This document shows, one piece after another, positions 1-8,254 of a stretch of 44,061 nt of DNA; position 1 is the first letter of the stretch; the number at the start of each line of letters is the position of its first letter. The notes beneath the pieces were generated by a model. The model had not been told where the DNA came from. It did no database searches and worked only from the letters and a program-made list of their open reading frames with translations. Position numbers and translations under genes: made by a program. Source of the DNA: Polyangiaceae bacterium (GTDB lineage: Bacteria; Myxococcota_A; Polyangia; Polyangiales; Polyangiaceae). Location: assembly GCA_029266615.1 (NCBI GenBank), contig JAQSWN010000089.1, forward strand, positions 1-44,061. Reading direction: 5' to 3'.

Positions 1-135
1 TTGGATGGGCGTCTTCTGCCGCTCCCCTTCTTGCAGGAAGAGCGGCAGCACGAAGTTACTCGGCGAGAGCGCGGTGTCGCGCGACATGGCGCGCATTCCA
101 GCGCTCTTCCGGTTCCTTCTCGGTCGAGACAGCAT
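1..135 (-). CDS. hemB: Porphobilinogen synthase (HemB), N-terminal fragment cut by window edge
   Basis: The complement of the first 135 bases reads as 45 codons without a stop, from an ATG at 135 to the window edge. The peptide has the hallmark N-terminus of delta-aminolevulinate dehydratase: an RPRRNRKS stretch (usual form RxRRLRRxxxxR), then LSPSNFVLPLFLQEGE, matching the family pattern LxxxdlvlPlFVxeG. HemB condenses two 5-aminolevulinate molecules into porphobilinogen for haem, sirohaem and cobalamin synthesis in the cytoplasm. Only the start is present, so no active-site or metal ligands can be checked. It lies downstream of and co-directional with the GcvR-like gene (79 nt apart) and may share its transcript. 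An in-frame TTG slightly upstream is an alternative start. Confidence 0.8.
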   Translation of the reverse strand, partial: MLSRPRRNRKSAGMRAMSRDTALSPSNFVLPLFLQEGERQKTPIQ

Positions 136-214
136 CGGTCCCAAAGGTAGCCTCCGACTCCCCGTAGCGAAAGGAACTCGCACGGGAAATTCGTGTCCGA
201 GCGGCTTTTTTTGC

Positions 215-769
215 TCAGCTTCTGCTTCTGCGCGCAGTTTCGAAAGACAGATCCAGATTCTCTTCGTCGCACTGAGCGGACAGCTCGCGGCGGAGCTCGG
301 ATAGCACGACCTCGGAGGGCACTTGCAGCTCGGCCTCGAGCACGAACAAAGGGGTGCCGCTCTCCGGCACGTAAGCCAAGCGCGACTCGAGCGACGCCAC
401 GTTGATGCCCCGCCGCGCCAGGATGTCGCTCACGAGGAGCACGATGCCGGGCCGATCGAAGCCAGACACCGTGATGCGGTATGGCATGAAGGCCTTGCGC
501 TCACCACGTCCGGTACGTTTCGAGATCAGCCGTAGACCCAGCTTTTCTCCCAACGGGCCGGCCGCGCGCTCCACCGCACTGGCCGCAGCTTCGTTGCCCG
601 AGAGCAGCAAGAGCAGCGCGAACTCACCGCCCAGGATCGCCATGCGGCTATCCTCCAAGTTCGCGCCCGCGCCGTGAATGGCGGAGGCAATCTCACTCAC
701 CAGCCCAGGGCGATCGGGCCCCACGGCGGTCAGCACCAAGTACGTCTTTGGGTCGGTTTCGGGCGTCAC
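215..769 (-). CDS. GcvR-like regulator with two ACT domains
   Basis: A 184-residue protein made of two ACT-type units. The first is at about residues 10-80 (YLVLTAVGPDRPGLVSEIAS, then an ILGGEFALLLLLSG strand pattern) and the second at about 95-170 (YRITVSGFDRPGIVLLVSDI). The spaced DRPG turns are the ligand-binding loop signature of ACT domains. Length and architecture match GcvR, which in E. coli controls the glycine-cleavage activator GcvA, and related amino-acid-sensing ACT proteins. No catalytic domain is attached. The start is a GTG at 769 with no good ribosome binding site. It sits 52 nt after the YkgJ-type gene and before hemB on the same strand. A specific role in glycine cleavage here is inference, as no gcv gene is in the window. 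Confidence 0.8.
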   Translation of the reverse strand: MTPETDPKTYLVLTAVGPDRPGLVSEIASAIHGAGANLEDSRMAILGGEFALLLLLSGNEAAASAVERAAGPLGEKLGLRLISKRTGRGERKAFMPYRITVSGFDRPGIVLLVSDILARRGINVASLESRLAYVPESGTPLFVLEAELQVPSEVVLSELRRELSAQCDEENLDLSFETARRSRS

Positions 770-821
770 GTGCCCAAAGCTACCAGACTTTTCGAGCGCG
801 GCTCGGAGTCCGTCTCGAGTT

Positions 822-1406
822 TTAGGGCTGACTCTCGAGCACGCCTAGGAACGTCAGAAAGTCCCGCGCGGTCTGCGCGTGCTTACCCTGACGCACGCGG
901 CTCGCTTGGGCGCGGTTCCACTCCGCGATGCGCTCGTGGTAGCGCGTGGTCGCGCTGTCGTGGCGCTCGTGGAGCTCACGCACCGCGTTCCAGTCGTTGT
1001 TGCCGTCGAGCTCGTAGAGGCAATCCGTAGCTTGAATGAGCTTCAAGCGGCGTAGCTTGCCTTGATCGTTGTAAGTCGGGTCGAACGGGAAAATGCGGCA
1101 ACCCAGCGGCCGGCTACCGTAGATCGTGCAGCGGTCGTCTTTGCCGAGGAAATGACAGCCGCCGCGGCCCTGTCGCATGACCATCACCCGCTTGCCCTGA
1201 CGTAGGCGCACGAACGCCTCTGGCTCGTCATCCATCTCGATGGCGTTGCGGTCTACCCAGCGCACGAACGCTTTTGCTTCCACGCCGGTACGCTGCTCGA
1301 TGCGCACGACGTCTTGATCGGTGAGCGGCAAAATCGGGTCTTTGCAGCAGTTGCCGCAGCCCGTGCAACGAAACTTCAGAAAGCGCTCACCGGTTGCCAT
1401 CCGCAC
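822..1406 (-). CDS. YkgJ-family cysteine cluster protein (putative Zn/Fe-chelating)
   Basis: A 194-residue cytoplasmic protein. Its N-terminus has the signature FRCTGCGNCCKD (Cys14, 17, 20, 21), the CxxCxxCC cluster of the YkgJ/UPF0153 family. Further down come a CHFLGKDDRCTIYGSRPLGCRIFPF block, the usual second half of the family with conserved Cys and the YxxRPxxCR motif, and CLYELDGNNDW. The family is annotated as putative zinc- or iron-chelating and its biochemical role is not established. The start may be the ATG at 1406 or the second ATG two codons later. It is the first gene of a possible three-gene minus-strand unit with the ACT regulator and hemB. Confidence 0.85.
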   Translation of the reverse strand: MRMATGERFLKFRCTGCGNCCKDPILPLTDQDVVRIEQRTGVEAKAFVRWVDRNAIEMDDEPEAFVRLRQGKRVMVMRQGRGGCHFLGKDDRCTIYGSRPLGCRIFPFDPTYNDQGKLRRLKLIQATDCLYELDGNNDWNAVRELHERHDSATTRYHERIAEWNRAQASRVRQGKHAQTARDFLTFLGVLESQP

Positions 1407-1764
1407 TCGTGACTAACACGTGGCCGTCTCCTTTCGCCTCGCAAACCGCTCACGACCAGCACGCCCGCCTTCCACGACGGCCTCGAGCCCAGATTGAGAC
1501 GAGCGGAGGCCGCGACCGGCTGAGCGCAGCCGCCCGCGAGCAACATCACGGAAACGCGCCAGCGCGTCGCACTCACCCATCGCCGAGGTGTGAGCGCGAT
1601 GGCTGCCGCGGTCCGGACCTCCAAGGCGGCCACCCTGCGCGCCCGGGCATGCGCAGCTCGGTTGTCTCGGGAATTCGGCGGAAACCGCGGGCTTATGGCC
1701 AGGCCGGAAAACCTTCTGCAAAGGTGTCCCCGGTGTGCAAGAGTATGAGGTCGCAAGGCCTCGA
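1407..1764. other. Intergenic region between ykgJ-like gene and yeaH
   Basis: About 360 bases between divergent genes. Open frames here are Arg- or Ala-rich and look like shadows. A minus-strand frame includes a lipobox-like LLAGGC, but it runs into the ykgJ-like start with no family resemblance, so it is not called. No convincing sigma70 promoter, terminator or repeat was seen. The region presumably holds the divergent promoters. Confidence 0.5.
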
Positions 1765-2877
1765 ATGTCGCTGAAAATTGACCAGGATCATTCGCGCTTC
1801 CGCAACATCGTACGGGGAAAGATTCGCCAGAACCTGCGCCGCTACATCTCCCAAGGGGAGATGCTGGGCCGCAAGGGGAAGGACCTAGTCTCGATCCCGA
1901 TCCCGCACATCGAAATCCCGCGCTTCACCTTCGGTGACAAGCAGCAGGGCGGCGTCGGCCAAGGCGCGGGTGACGCGGGCGACCCGGTCGGCGGAGAGTC
2001 CGAGGAAGAGGGGGACGGCTCTGGCCAAGCCGGCAAGGACGCCGGCGAGCACGCGCTGGAGGTGGACGTCACGCTGGACGAGCTGGCGGACATTCTCGGC
2101 GAGGAGCTCGAGCTGCCCGCGATCGAGAACAAAGGCAAAAGCCGCATCATCGCGGCCAAAGATCGTTACACGGGCATCCGCCGCGTCGGGCCCGAGTCAC
2201 TGCGCCACTTCAAGCGGACGTACAAAGAAGCGCTGCGGCGCGCGATCGCCGCCGGCAGCTACAACCCGGCTAACCCGATTGTCGTGCCGCAGAAGGAAGA
2301 CAAGCGCTTCCGCAGCTGGAAAGAAGATCACGAGCCCGTCGCCAACGCCGTCATCATCTACATGATGGACGTGTCCGGCTCGATGGGAGACGAGCAGAAG
2401 GAAATCGTCCGCATCGAGAGCTTCTGGATCGATACGTGGCTCCGTCGGCAGTACCAGGGCCTGGAGAGCCGCTACATCATTCACGACGCGGTCGCGCGTG
2501 AGGTAGACCGCGAGACCTTCTTCAAGACGCGCGAGTCGGGCGGGACGATGATCTCCAGCGCCTACAAGCTCGCCGCTCAGCTCATCGAGGAGCACTACCC
2601 CTCCGACGAGTGGAACATTTATCCCTTCCACTTCTCGGACGGCGACAACTGGTCGATGGACGACACGCTCACTTGCGTAGAGCTACTGAAGCGCGAGATC
2701 TTGCCGAAGGTGAACCTGTTCGCGTACGGGCAAGTGGAGAGCCCCTACGGCTCGGGACAGTTCATCAAGGACCTGCGCGAGCACTTCGGCGCGGAGGACT
2801 CCGTCATCGTGAGCGAGATTCGAGACCGCGACGCCATCGTCGGCTCGATCAAGGAGTTCCTCGGCAAGGGTAAGTAA
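1765..2877 (+). CDS. yeaH: YeaH/YhbH family protein (DUF444, UPF0229)
   Basis: A 370-residue protein starting [20 protein letters not shown], the typical family start. A GTG ten codons upstream is less likely. Hallmarks are a basic N-terminal segment, an acidic Gly-rich linker (residues 60-95), then a von Willebrand A-like domain with a MIDAS-like DVSGSMG at 202-208 and later [10 protein letters not shown] and [11 protein letters not shown]. In other bacteria this gene is co-transcribed with the kinase prkA/yeaG and with spoVR/ycgB and is linked to stress, stationary phase or sporulation; its biochemical function is unknown. Here spoVR lies about 0.9 kb downstream, separated by an oppositely oriented gene, and prkA is not adjacent. 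Confidence 0.9.
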   Translation: MSLKIDQDHSRFRNIVRGKIRQNLRRYISQGEMLGRKGKDLVSIPIPHIEIPRFTFGDKQQGGVGQGAGDAGDPVGGESEEEGDGSGQAGKDAGEHALEVDVTLDELADILGEELELPAIENKGKSRIIAAKDRYTGIRRVGPESLRHFKRTYKEALRRAIAAGSYNPANPIVVPQKEDKRFRSWKEDHEPVANAVIIYMMDVSGSMGDEQKEIVRIESFWIDTWLRRQYQGLESRYIIHDAVAREVDRETFFKTRESGGTMISSAYKLAAQLIEEHYPSDEWNIYPFHFSDGDNWSMDDTLTCVELLKREILPKVNLFAYGQVESPYGSGQFIKDLREHFGAEDSVIVSEIRDRDAIVGSIKEFLGKGK

Positions 2878-2885
2878 GCCGGGTT

Positions 2886-3644
2886 TCAGCCCTCTCGGCG
2901 CTGCCCCCGCGAGCTACCAACCACGCGCTGAAACCCCGATTCATGTCGCGCCGCGCGAGGTCCCTCGTCCTCCAAGTCGAACCAGAAGCGCACGAGCTCC
3001 GAGTCGGATAGGTCGGCGGGCGTCGGATCGCGCAGGGCGCCGACGTCTAGCTTCAGCTCCAGTGCGCGAGTGCGCCGCACGATGTCGCGCAGGCGGCGGA
3101 CGGCGAGATCTTGCTCGAGCTGCCGCACGTCCACCTCCAACAAATCCCAAAGCAGCAGGCGGTACGCGTAAGCAACGAGCCGTACGTCGCCGGCCTCCTC
3201 CGCCGCGCGCGCGACCTCCTCGAGAACCTGTTGAATCGGTAACGGCTCCGGAGGGCGCGCGTCGCTGCCGCCGAGGCGCCCGAGCTCCACGAGCTCGCGC
3301 CAGAGCGGTGAGCCTGCGTCGCAGTAGAGGTACGGCGCCTTGAAATAGCTACCGTCGGGCCCCGGCCCCGAGCCGTCGGAATCGATGAAGCAGAATGACG
3401 ACAGCCCTTCGAAGTAGGCTCGCCGGGCTTCGAACGACGGGTGCTCGGAAGGGGCGAGGCAGTACACGTAGCGCGCCGCGAGCAGCTCATCCATCGTCCG
3501 GAAATGGGTGAAGCTGGTGTCGAACCGCGCCTCCAGCTCGAACAGATTGAAATACAGCGAGCGCAGCCGCTGCCGAGATAGCCCGCTCTGCGCCAGCCGC
3601 TTTACCGCCATCTCCACTAAGTCCTCTAGCTCATACATCGACAT
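2886..3644 (-). CDS. Hypothetical protein between yeaH and spoVR
   Basis: A 252-residue protein I do not recognise. The ATG at 3644 is chosen because a GGGGAGAG ribosome-binding sequence lies just upstream; a second ATG two codons later is equally possible. The frame stays open further upstream but is Arg/Pro-rich and unlike protein. The protein begins MSMYELEDLVEMAVKRLAQS, a helical segment resembling a small DNA-binding or regulatory helix bundle. It is followed by aromatic-rich sequence (YVYCLAPSEH, SSFCFIDSDG, YFKAPYLYCD) and a long helical C-terminal half. No signal peptide or membrane segment is visible. It ends 8 nt from the yeaH stop (convergent) and is divergent from spoVR. The position suggests a link to the yeaH/spoVR system, but that is only context. 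Confidence 0.7.
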   Translation of the reverse strand: MSMYELEDLVEMAVKRLAQSGLSRQRLRSLYFNLFELEARFDTSFTHFRTMDELLAARYVYCLAPSEHPSFEARRAYFEGLSSFCFIDSDGSGPGPDGSYFKAPYLYCDAGSPLWRELVELGRLGGSDARPPEPLPIQQVLEEVARAAEEAGDVRLVAYAYRLLLWDLLEVDVRQLEQDLAVRRLRDIVRRTRALELKLDVGALRDPTPADLSDSELVRFWFDLEDEGPRAARHESGFQRVVGSSRGQRREG

Positions 3645-3817
3645 GCCCACTCTCCCCGGTCTCGGAGCCGGCAATCCCGCGCCGGCATCCCTCTTACGCC
3701 TCCGGTCCGACAACCATTCCCTGGTTTGCCTTGGCTCGTTTTCGCGCCGGTTTGCGCGGTGCGCCCAGCCTGAATAAGCCGCGCCGGGCGCCCTCAGGTA
3801 TGTAAAGATTGGGGCAG

Positions 3818-5383
3818 ATGGCGCAGTTCGCAACGAATACGTCGCTGCCGCGGTACCTCAGGGTCGAACAAGAAAAGATCGAGAAGATTGCCCGAAGCTA
3901 CGGGCTGGACTTCTTCCCGATCGTGTTCGAGATGCTCAGCTACGACATGATGAACGAAATCGCCGCGTACGGCGGTTTCCCGAATCGCTATCCCCACTGG
4001 CGCTTCGGCATGGAGTACGAGCGCCTGAGCAAGAGCTACGAGTACGGCCTCTCGAAGATTTACGAGATGGTCATCAACTCCAACCCTTCCTACGCGTACT
4101 TGCTGGAGGGCAACAGCCTCACGGACCAGAAGCTCGTGATGTGCCACGTGATGGGTCACGTGGACTTCTTCAAAAACAACTTCAGCTTCCGCGCCACGGA
4201 TCTGGACGCCGGCGAAACGGTGACCGACCCGATGAGGAAGTCCGGGGAGAGCTACGCGCCGGACCGCAAGTGGGTCGACAAGATGGCGAACCACGGCTCC
4301 GCCGTCCGTCGCATCGTGGACCGCTATGGCGTGCCCAAGGTCGAAGAGTTCATCGACACCTGTCTGTCGCTGGAGAACCTCATCGACCCTTGGTCACGCT
4401 TCGTGGTGCGCCGGCGCGAGTCGCGCCCCGACGAAGAGCCCGGGCAAATCGTGGTACCGCGGCTCCGCGCCAAGGACTACATGGAGGAGTTCATCAACCC
4501 CTCCGAGTACATGGAGGAGCAGAAAAAGAAGCTCGAGGCCGAGCGCGACAAGGACCGCGGCCGCTTCCCCGCTCAGCGCGAGCAAGACGTCCTCGCGTTC
4601 TTGCTGGAGAACGCCCCCCTCGAGCGCTGGGAGCGCGCGATTTTGAGCATCATTCGCGACGAGGCCTACTACTTCGTGCCGCAGATGCAGACCAAGATCA
4701 TGAACGAGGGTTGGGCCAGCTTCTGGCACTCGCGCATGATGACGAACGACGTGTGCGACTGGAGCGAGATCGTCGACTACGCGGAGAACAACGCGGGCGT
4801 CATGGCGACGAGCGGCGGGCGGCTCAACCCGTACAAGCTGGGGGTGGAGCTGTTTCGCAGCATCGAAGAGCGCTGGAACAAGGGGCAGTTCGGGCGGGAA
4901 TGGGAGGACTGCTCGGATCTGGACGTGAAGAAGAACTGGGATCTCCGCCTCGGCTTGGGGCGTGAGAAGGTGTTCGAGGTGCGCGCGCTCTACAACGACG
5001 TCACCTTCATCGACGAGTTTTTGACGCCCGAGTTCGCCATCGAGCACAAAATGTTCACCTTCAATTGGTCGAACCGGAACGACCGCTTCGAGATTGACAC
5101 GCGCGAGTTCCGCGCCGTCAAAGAGAAGCTTTTGGCGCAGCTCACCAACTTCGGCAATCCGTTCATTTACGTGGAGGACGGCAATTTCGACAATCGCGGG
5201 GAGCTGCTGTTGAACCACGACCATCGGGGCGTGGACCTGCGCGCCGACTACGCGAAAGAGACGCTCAATAGCCTCGTGCGCGTGTGGCGGCGGCCGGTGT
5301 GCATCGCCACGCAAACCGACGGCAAAAAGGTGCTCCTGCGCTACGACGGCAAGGATCACTCGATGAAGCACGATGCTCCGTGA
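3818..5383 (+). CDS. spoVR: SpoVR family protein
   Basis: A 521-residue protein of the SpoVR/YcgB family. The N-terminal half has the family signatures: [53 protein letters not shown] and the [12 protein letters not shown] block. The middle holds [13 protein letters not shown], followed by an Asn/Asp-rich C-terminal region. The ATG at 3818 has a GGGG just upstream; a TTG three codons earlier is the alternative. SpoVR is needed for spore cortex formation in Bacillus, and its homologues accompany YeaH and PrkA in proteobacteria, where they affect stress and stationary-phase survival. It is a soluble protein of unknown biochemistry. Its 3' end overlaps the next gene by 11 nt, indicating translational coupling. 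Confidence 0.93.
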   Translation: MAQFATNTSLPRYLRVEQEKIEKIARSYGLDFFPIVFEMLSYDMMNEIAAYGGFPNRYPHWRFGMEYERLSKSYEYGLSKIYEMVINSNPSYAYLLEGNSLTDQKLVMCHVMGHVDFFKNNFSFRATDLDAGETVTDPMRKSGESYAPDRKWVDKMANHGSAVRRIVDRYGVPKVEEFIDTCLSLENLIDPWSRFVVRRRESRPDEEPGQIVVPRLRAKDYMEEFINPSEYMEEQKKKLEAERDKDRGRFPAQREQDVLAFLLENAPLERWERAILSIIRDEAYYFVPQMQTKIMNEGWASFWHSRMMTNDVCDWSEIVDYAENNAGVMATSGGRLNPYKLGVELFRSIEERWNKGQFGREWEDCSDLDVKKNWDLRLGLGREKVFEVRALYNDVTFIDEFLTPEFAIEHKMFTFNWSNRNDRFEIDTREFRAVKEKLLAQLTNFGNPFIYVEDGNFDNRGELLLNHDHRGVDLRADYAKETLNSLVRVWRRPVCIATQTDGKKVLLRYDGKDHSMKHDAP

Positions 5384-5804
5384 AGTCGGCGCCGAGGTGG
5401 GGCCGGAGTGGCTCACGCGGCTCTCGCCCGAAGAGTGGATCCGTCGAGGCCTAGCGGAGCTATCGCGCGCGGAGAAGCTGCTCGCCGCCCACGACCGTAG
5501 CGCGGCCGTGCTCAGCCTGCGTCGTGCCGCTGGAATGGCGCTCAACGGCGCGCTCTCGGTTTCGTTTCGCGATTGGGGAAGGACGTACGTGGAGCACGTG
5601 CGCGCGGTCGCGACCGACCGCGACGTGCCCGAGGCGGTGCGCTCGGCGGCGCTGCTGCTCAGCAGCGTGGAACTGGAGCATCAACCCAACATCGTGAGGC
5701 TCACTCCGCCGAGCGAGAGCGCGCGCTGGGTCGACGCTGCAAAGACGCTCATGGCGCACGCCTACGCCGTGGTGCACGGCAGCGCGGGGCGACGACGCCC
5801 ATGA
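5373..5804 (+). CDS. Small helical protein coupled to spoVR
   Basis: A 143-residue, almost wholly helical protein of unknown function. The start overlaps the spoVR stop by 11 nt, and the stop overlaps the next ATG (ATGA at 5801), so it lies inside a translationally coupled unit. The central part ([20 protein letters not shown], then [20 protein letters not shown]) resembles the helical arrangement of HEPN/DUF86-like bundles. The RxxxxH RNase motif of active HEPN toxins is not visible, so that assignment is weak. No signal peptide or TM helix is present. Context suggests a helper of the SpoVR system. Confidence 0.75.
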   Translation: MLREVGAEVGPEWLTRLSPEEWIRRGLAELSRAEKLLAAHDRSAAVLSLRRAAGMALNGALSVSFRDWGRTYVEHVRAVATDRDVPEAVRSAALLLSSVELEHQPNIVRLTPPSESARWVDAAKTLMAHAYAVVHGSAGRRRP

Positions 5805-7024
5805 AGCCGACTTGGGCTTGCCTGTCCCTGTGCGTCGCGTGCGCTACTCCTAGAGCCCCGGTCGCGCCCGCCCCGAACGCGGCCGTACCCGCGGAGGTGA
5901 GCGCAAGCCGGCCCCCTGCCGCCGCGAAGAGCCCCGCGCCGCTGAGCACCGTGACCACTCCCCCGCCCGGCTCGTCGCCGCTACCGCTAGGGACGGGCCC
6001 CGCCCCCAAGCCCGTGGCTCAGCCCGCGCTCCCCGCGGAGCCTTCCGCCGAGGTGGCGGTGACGGATGGTCTCGCCCGCGGCACGGGCGACCCCGCCGAC
6101 GAGCAGCTTTCCTTGGGAGACGCCGCTTACTCCGCCGAAAAGTACAAGGAGGCTCGCGCTCGCTACCGCCGAGCGGAGCAGCTCTCCCCCAAAGATCCCG
6201 CGCCGAAGGTCGGCTTGGTGCGAGTCAGCGTCGCCGAGGCAGATCTGCCGCTCGACTATGCTTCGGCTCCGCGCGAGCCGCGCATTCCCGTGTTGCTGAA
6301 GCAGTTAGAGGCCGCGCTGAAGCTCGACTCCAACTATGGCCCTGCTCTGCTCGAACGCGGGCATCTGCTGCTGATTCAAGGCAGGGCCAACGACGCCTCG
6401 GGGTCCCTGACCCGTGCTGCGGAGCTATTGCCTCGCCATCCGGAGGCGCAGTCCGCGGTCGGCGTGGCGCTCGTGGCGCTGGGCCAGACGCGCGAATCCC
6501 TCCCGTATTTCGAGCGCGCAGCCGCACTGGATCGAGACAACCCGGACCGGCTCGGCAACCTGGGGGCGGCGTACCTCCTCCTCGGCCGCACCCCGGACGC
6601 CGTGAAGGCGTTCGAGCGAGCGGCGCAGCTTGCCCCCCAAGTCGCGCGCTACCAAAGCGACGTGGGCACCGCCTATCTCGCCGAAAATCGACTGGATCGC
6701 GCGTTGCCCGCGCTCGAGCGCGCCGTGGACCTGGAGCCACAGCGCGCCTCGTACGTCGCCAACCTGTCGTATGCGTTGCAGTTGTCCGGTAGCCTCGACA
6801 AAGCGGTGGCGGCCGCGGAGCGCGCCACGCAACTGGATCCCAAGCTGGGGAGCGCTTGGCTCAACCTCGGTACCGCCCTCGCCAAGCGTGGAAGAGATGG
6901 AGAGCTGGATAAGGCAGATGCCGCATTCCGGCGTGCACTCTCGCTAGATCCGGAAGATCCCCGCGCAAAAGCCAACTTAGAGGAGTTGGCAGAGCTCAGG
7001 CGAAAGAAATCTTCTGCCCCGTGA
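5801..7024 (+). CDS. TPR-repeat protein, probably exported
   Basis: A 407-residue protein whose ATG overlaps the preceding stop (ATGA). The N-terminus [18 protein letters not shown] looks like a short export signal with a poor lipobox around Cys14. A low-complexity Pro/Ala/Ser linker follows to about residue 95. The rest is about seven tetratricopeptide repeats, for example GDAAYSAEKYKEARARYRRA, LERGHLLLIQGRANDASGSL, LGAAYLLLGRTPDAVKAFER and AWLNLGTALAKRG. The TPR helices form a protein-binding superhelix, so a scaffold or assembly role in the envelope is likely, with unknown partners. The next lipoprotein gene follows directly. Confidence 0.85.
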   Translation: MKPTWACLSLCVACATPRAPVAPAPNAAVPAEVSASRPPAAAKSPAPLSTVTTPPPGSSPLPLGTGPAPKPVAQPALPAEPSAEVAVTDGLARGTGDPADEQLSLGDAAYSAEKYKEARARYRRAEQLSPKDPAPKVGLVRVSVAEADLPLDYASAPREPRIPVLLKQLEAALKLDSNYGPALLERGHLLLIQGRANDASGSLTRAAELLPRHPEAQSAVGVALVALGQTRESLPYFERAAALDRDNPDRLGNLGAAYLLLGRTPDAVKAFERAAQLAPQVARYQSDVGTAYLAENRLDRALPALERAVDLEPQRASYVANLSYALQLSGSLDKAVAAAERATQLDPKLGSAWLNLGTALAKRGRDGELDKADAAFRRALSLDPEDPRAKANLEELAELRRKKSSAP

Positions 7025-7053
7025 GGCCGAGCCCGGCTATCGTACTTCACTCG

Positions 7054-8247
7054 ATGCAGGGCTTGCGGAAGGTGCTGGAGCGAAGCTCGCTCGTTGCCTG
7101 CGGGGCGCTGTGGCTCGGGCTCAGTCAATGCGGCGGCAACGAGTTCAACGCGGGCCCCGGCGGCTCCGGCGCTGGTAACGATGCCGGTGGCTCCCAATCG
7201 CAGGCCGGGTCCGGAGGCAGCGCGGGCGGTGGCGTCGGGGGGACGAGCGGCAACACGACCGGCGGAACGGGGTCGAGCGGCGGCAAAGGAGGCGGCGGGG
7301 CCGCGTCGTGCGAGTGCCCGGCGGGCCGCTATTGCTTGGAAGGCTCGACGGACTGCCTGCCCTGCGACGACCTGAGTCGGCTCTTCTTCCACGAGCCGGT
7401 ACGGCTCGCGACGGTTTCTGACAACGGCGCTGGGTCGCGCTTCCCGCGCGTCGGAGCCACCAGCACGGACCTCATCTATCGGTTCGACGGGGTAGGCATG
7501 CGCTACACGGCGGATTCGTCCACCAGCGCTGGCAACGACGTCAAGGCGACCCAGCCGAAAGACAGCGCGCCGCTGCTGCTACGGGAAGCGGTGAGCAGCT
7601 TGCCCGTGGAGCCCCTCGCCCAATTCAACTTCTTGTTCGATCGCTCCGAAGCGGACGTGCGCTCGCTACGCTTCGGCTCGTGGAGCGAGGGACTGCAAAG
7701 CACGGTCGCGGCGCCGCCCCCGTTCAACAGCGGCTTCGGGGACTACAGCGTTGCGGTCGCGCTCCACGCTTCCCCTGCGAGCGCGCGCGCCTTCTGGATG
7801 ACGAACCGCGACAGTGTGCTGGCCCCGGGGCGCAAGCCGCGGCTCGTCACGGCGCCGCTGGAGGTCGACGCGAGCGTCGTCGACGTGGAGCTGCGGCTCA
7901 GCGTGAGCAGCACCCAAGACTGTCCGCCATTGAACGTAGGACTGCCCGTCGACGCCGCATCCATAGATCCGGACATGGCGCCCTGGGTGACGAGCGACGG
8001 CGCGCTGCTCGTGCTCAGCACGACGCGCCTCGAAGCCGGTTGCGTGGCGGGCTCGCAGAAGAAGGACATCTACTCCGTGCTCCTGCAGGCCTCGAGCGGT
8101 CAACCGCCGGCCGCCGCCCTGCCCATGAACGACGTCAACAGCGCTGATGACGACGTCGATCCCAGCTTTTCGGCGGACCTTTGCGATCTGTATTTTTCGT
8201 CGAACCGGGACGGCAAGTTCGCGGTTTACCGCGCGCACCGGCGCTGA
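7054..8247 (+). CDS. Gly-rich-linker lipoprotein with beta-propeller-like domain
   Basis: About 397 residues. The ATG at 7054 gives a good lipoprotein signal (basic MQGLRKVLERSS, hydrophobic core, lipobox LSQC). A GTG at 7021 overlapping the upstream stop is the alternative. After the acylated Cys comes a Gly/Ser/Asn linker (about 60 residues), then a short Cys-rich motif (CECPAGRYCLEG, CLPC) of the kind found in myxobacterial surface proteins. The remaining 290 residues are beta-rich and end with LYFSSNRDGKFAVYRAHR, a TolB/PD40-like propeller blade signature. It is likely anchored in the outer membrane. Function is unknown. It is convergent with the kinase-PilZ gene, 7 nt away. Confidence 0.85.
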   Translation: MQGLRKVLERSSLVACGALWLGLSQCGGNEFNAGPGGSGAGNDAGGSQSQAGSGGSAGGGVGGTSGNTTGGTGSSGGKGGGGAASCECPAGRYCLEGSTDCLPCDDLSRLFFHEPVRLATVSDNGAGSRFPRVGATSTDLIYRFDGVGMRYTADSSTSAGNDVKATQPKDSAPLLLREAVSSLPVEPLAQFNFLFDRSEADVRSLRFGSWSEGLQSTVAAPPPFNSGFGDYSVAVALHASPASARAFWMTNRDSVLAPGRKPRLVTAPLEVDASVVDVELRLSVSSTQDCPPLNVGLPVDAASIDPDMAPWVTSDGALLVLSTTRLEAGCVAGSQKKDIYSVLLQASSGQPPAAALPMNDVNSADDDVDPSFSADLCDLYFSSNRDGKFAVYRAHRR

Positions 8248-8254
8248 GCCGCGG

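Noticed and set aside
5-304. Plus-strand open frame over the hemB and GcvR ends
   Set aside because: The opposite strand gives clear family matches; this frame is a shadow.
1376-1756. Minus-strand frame with a lipobox-like LLAGGC
   Set aside because: It overlaps the ykgJ-like start, is Arg-rich elsewhere and resembles no family.
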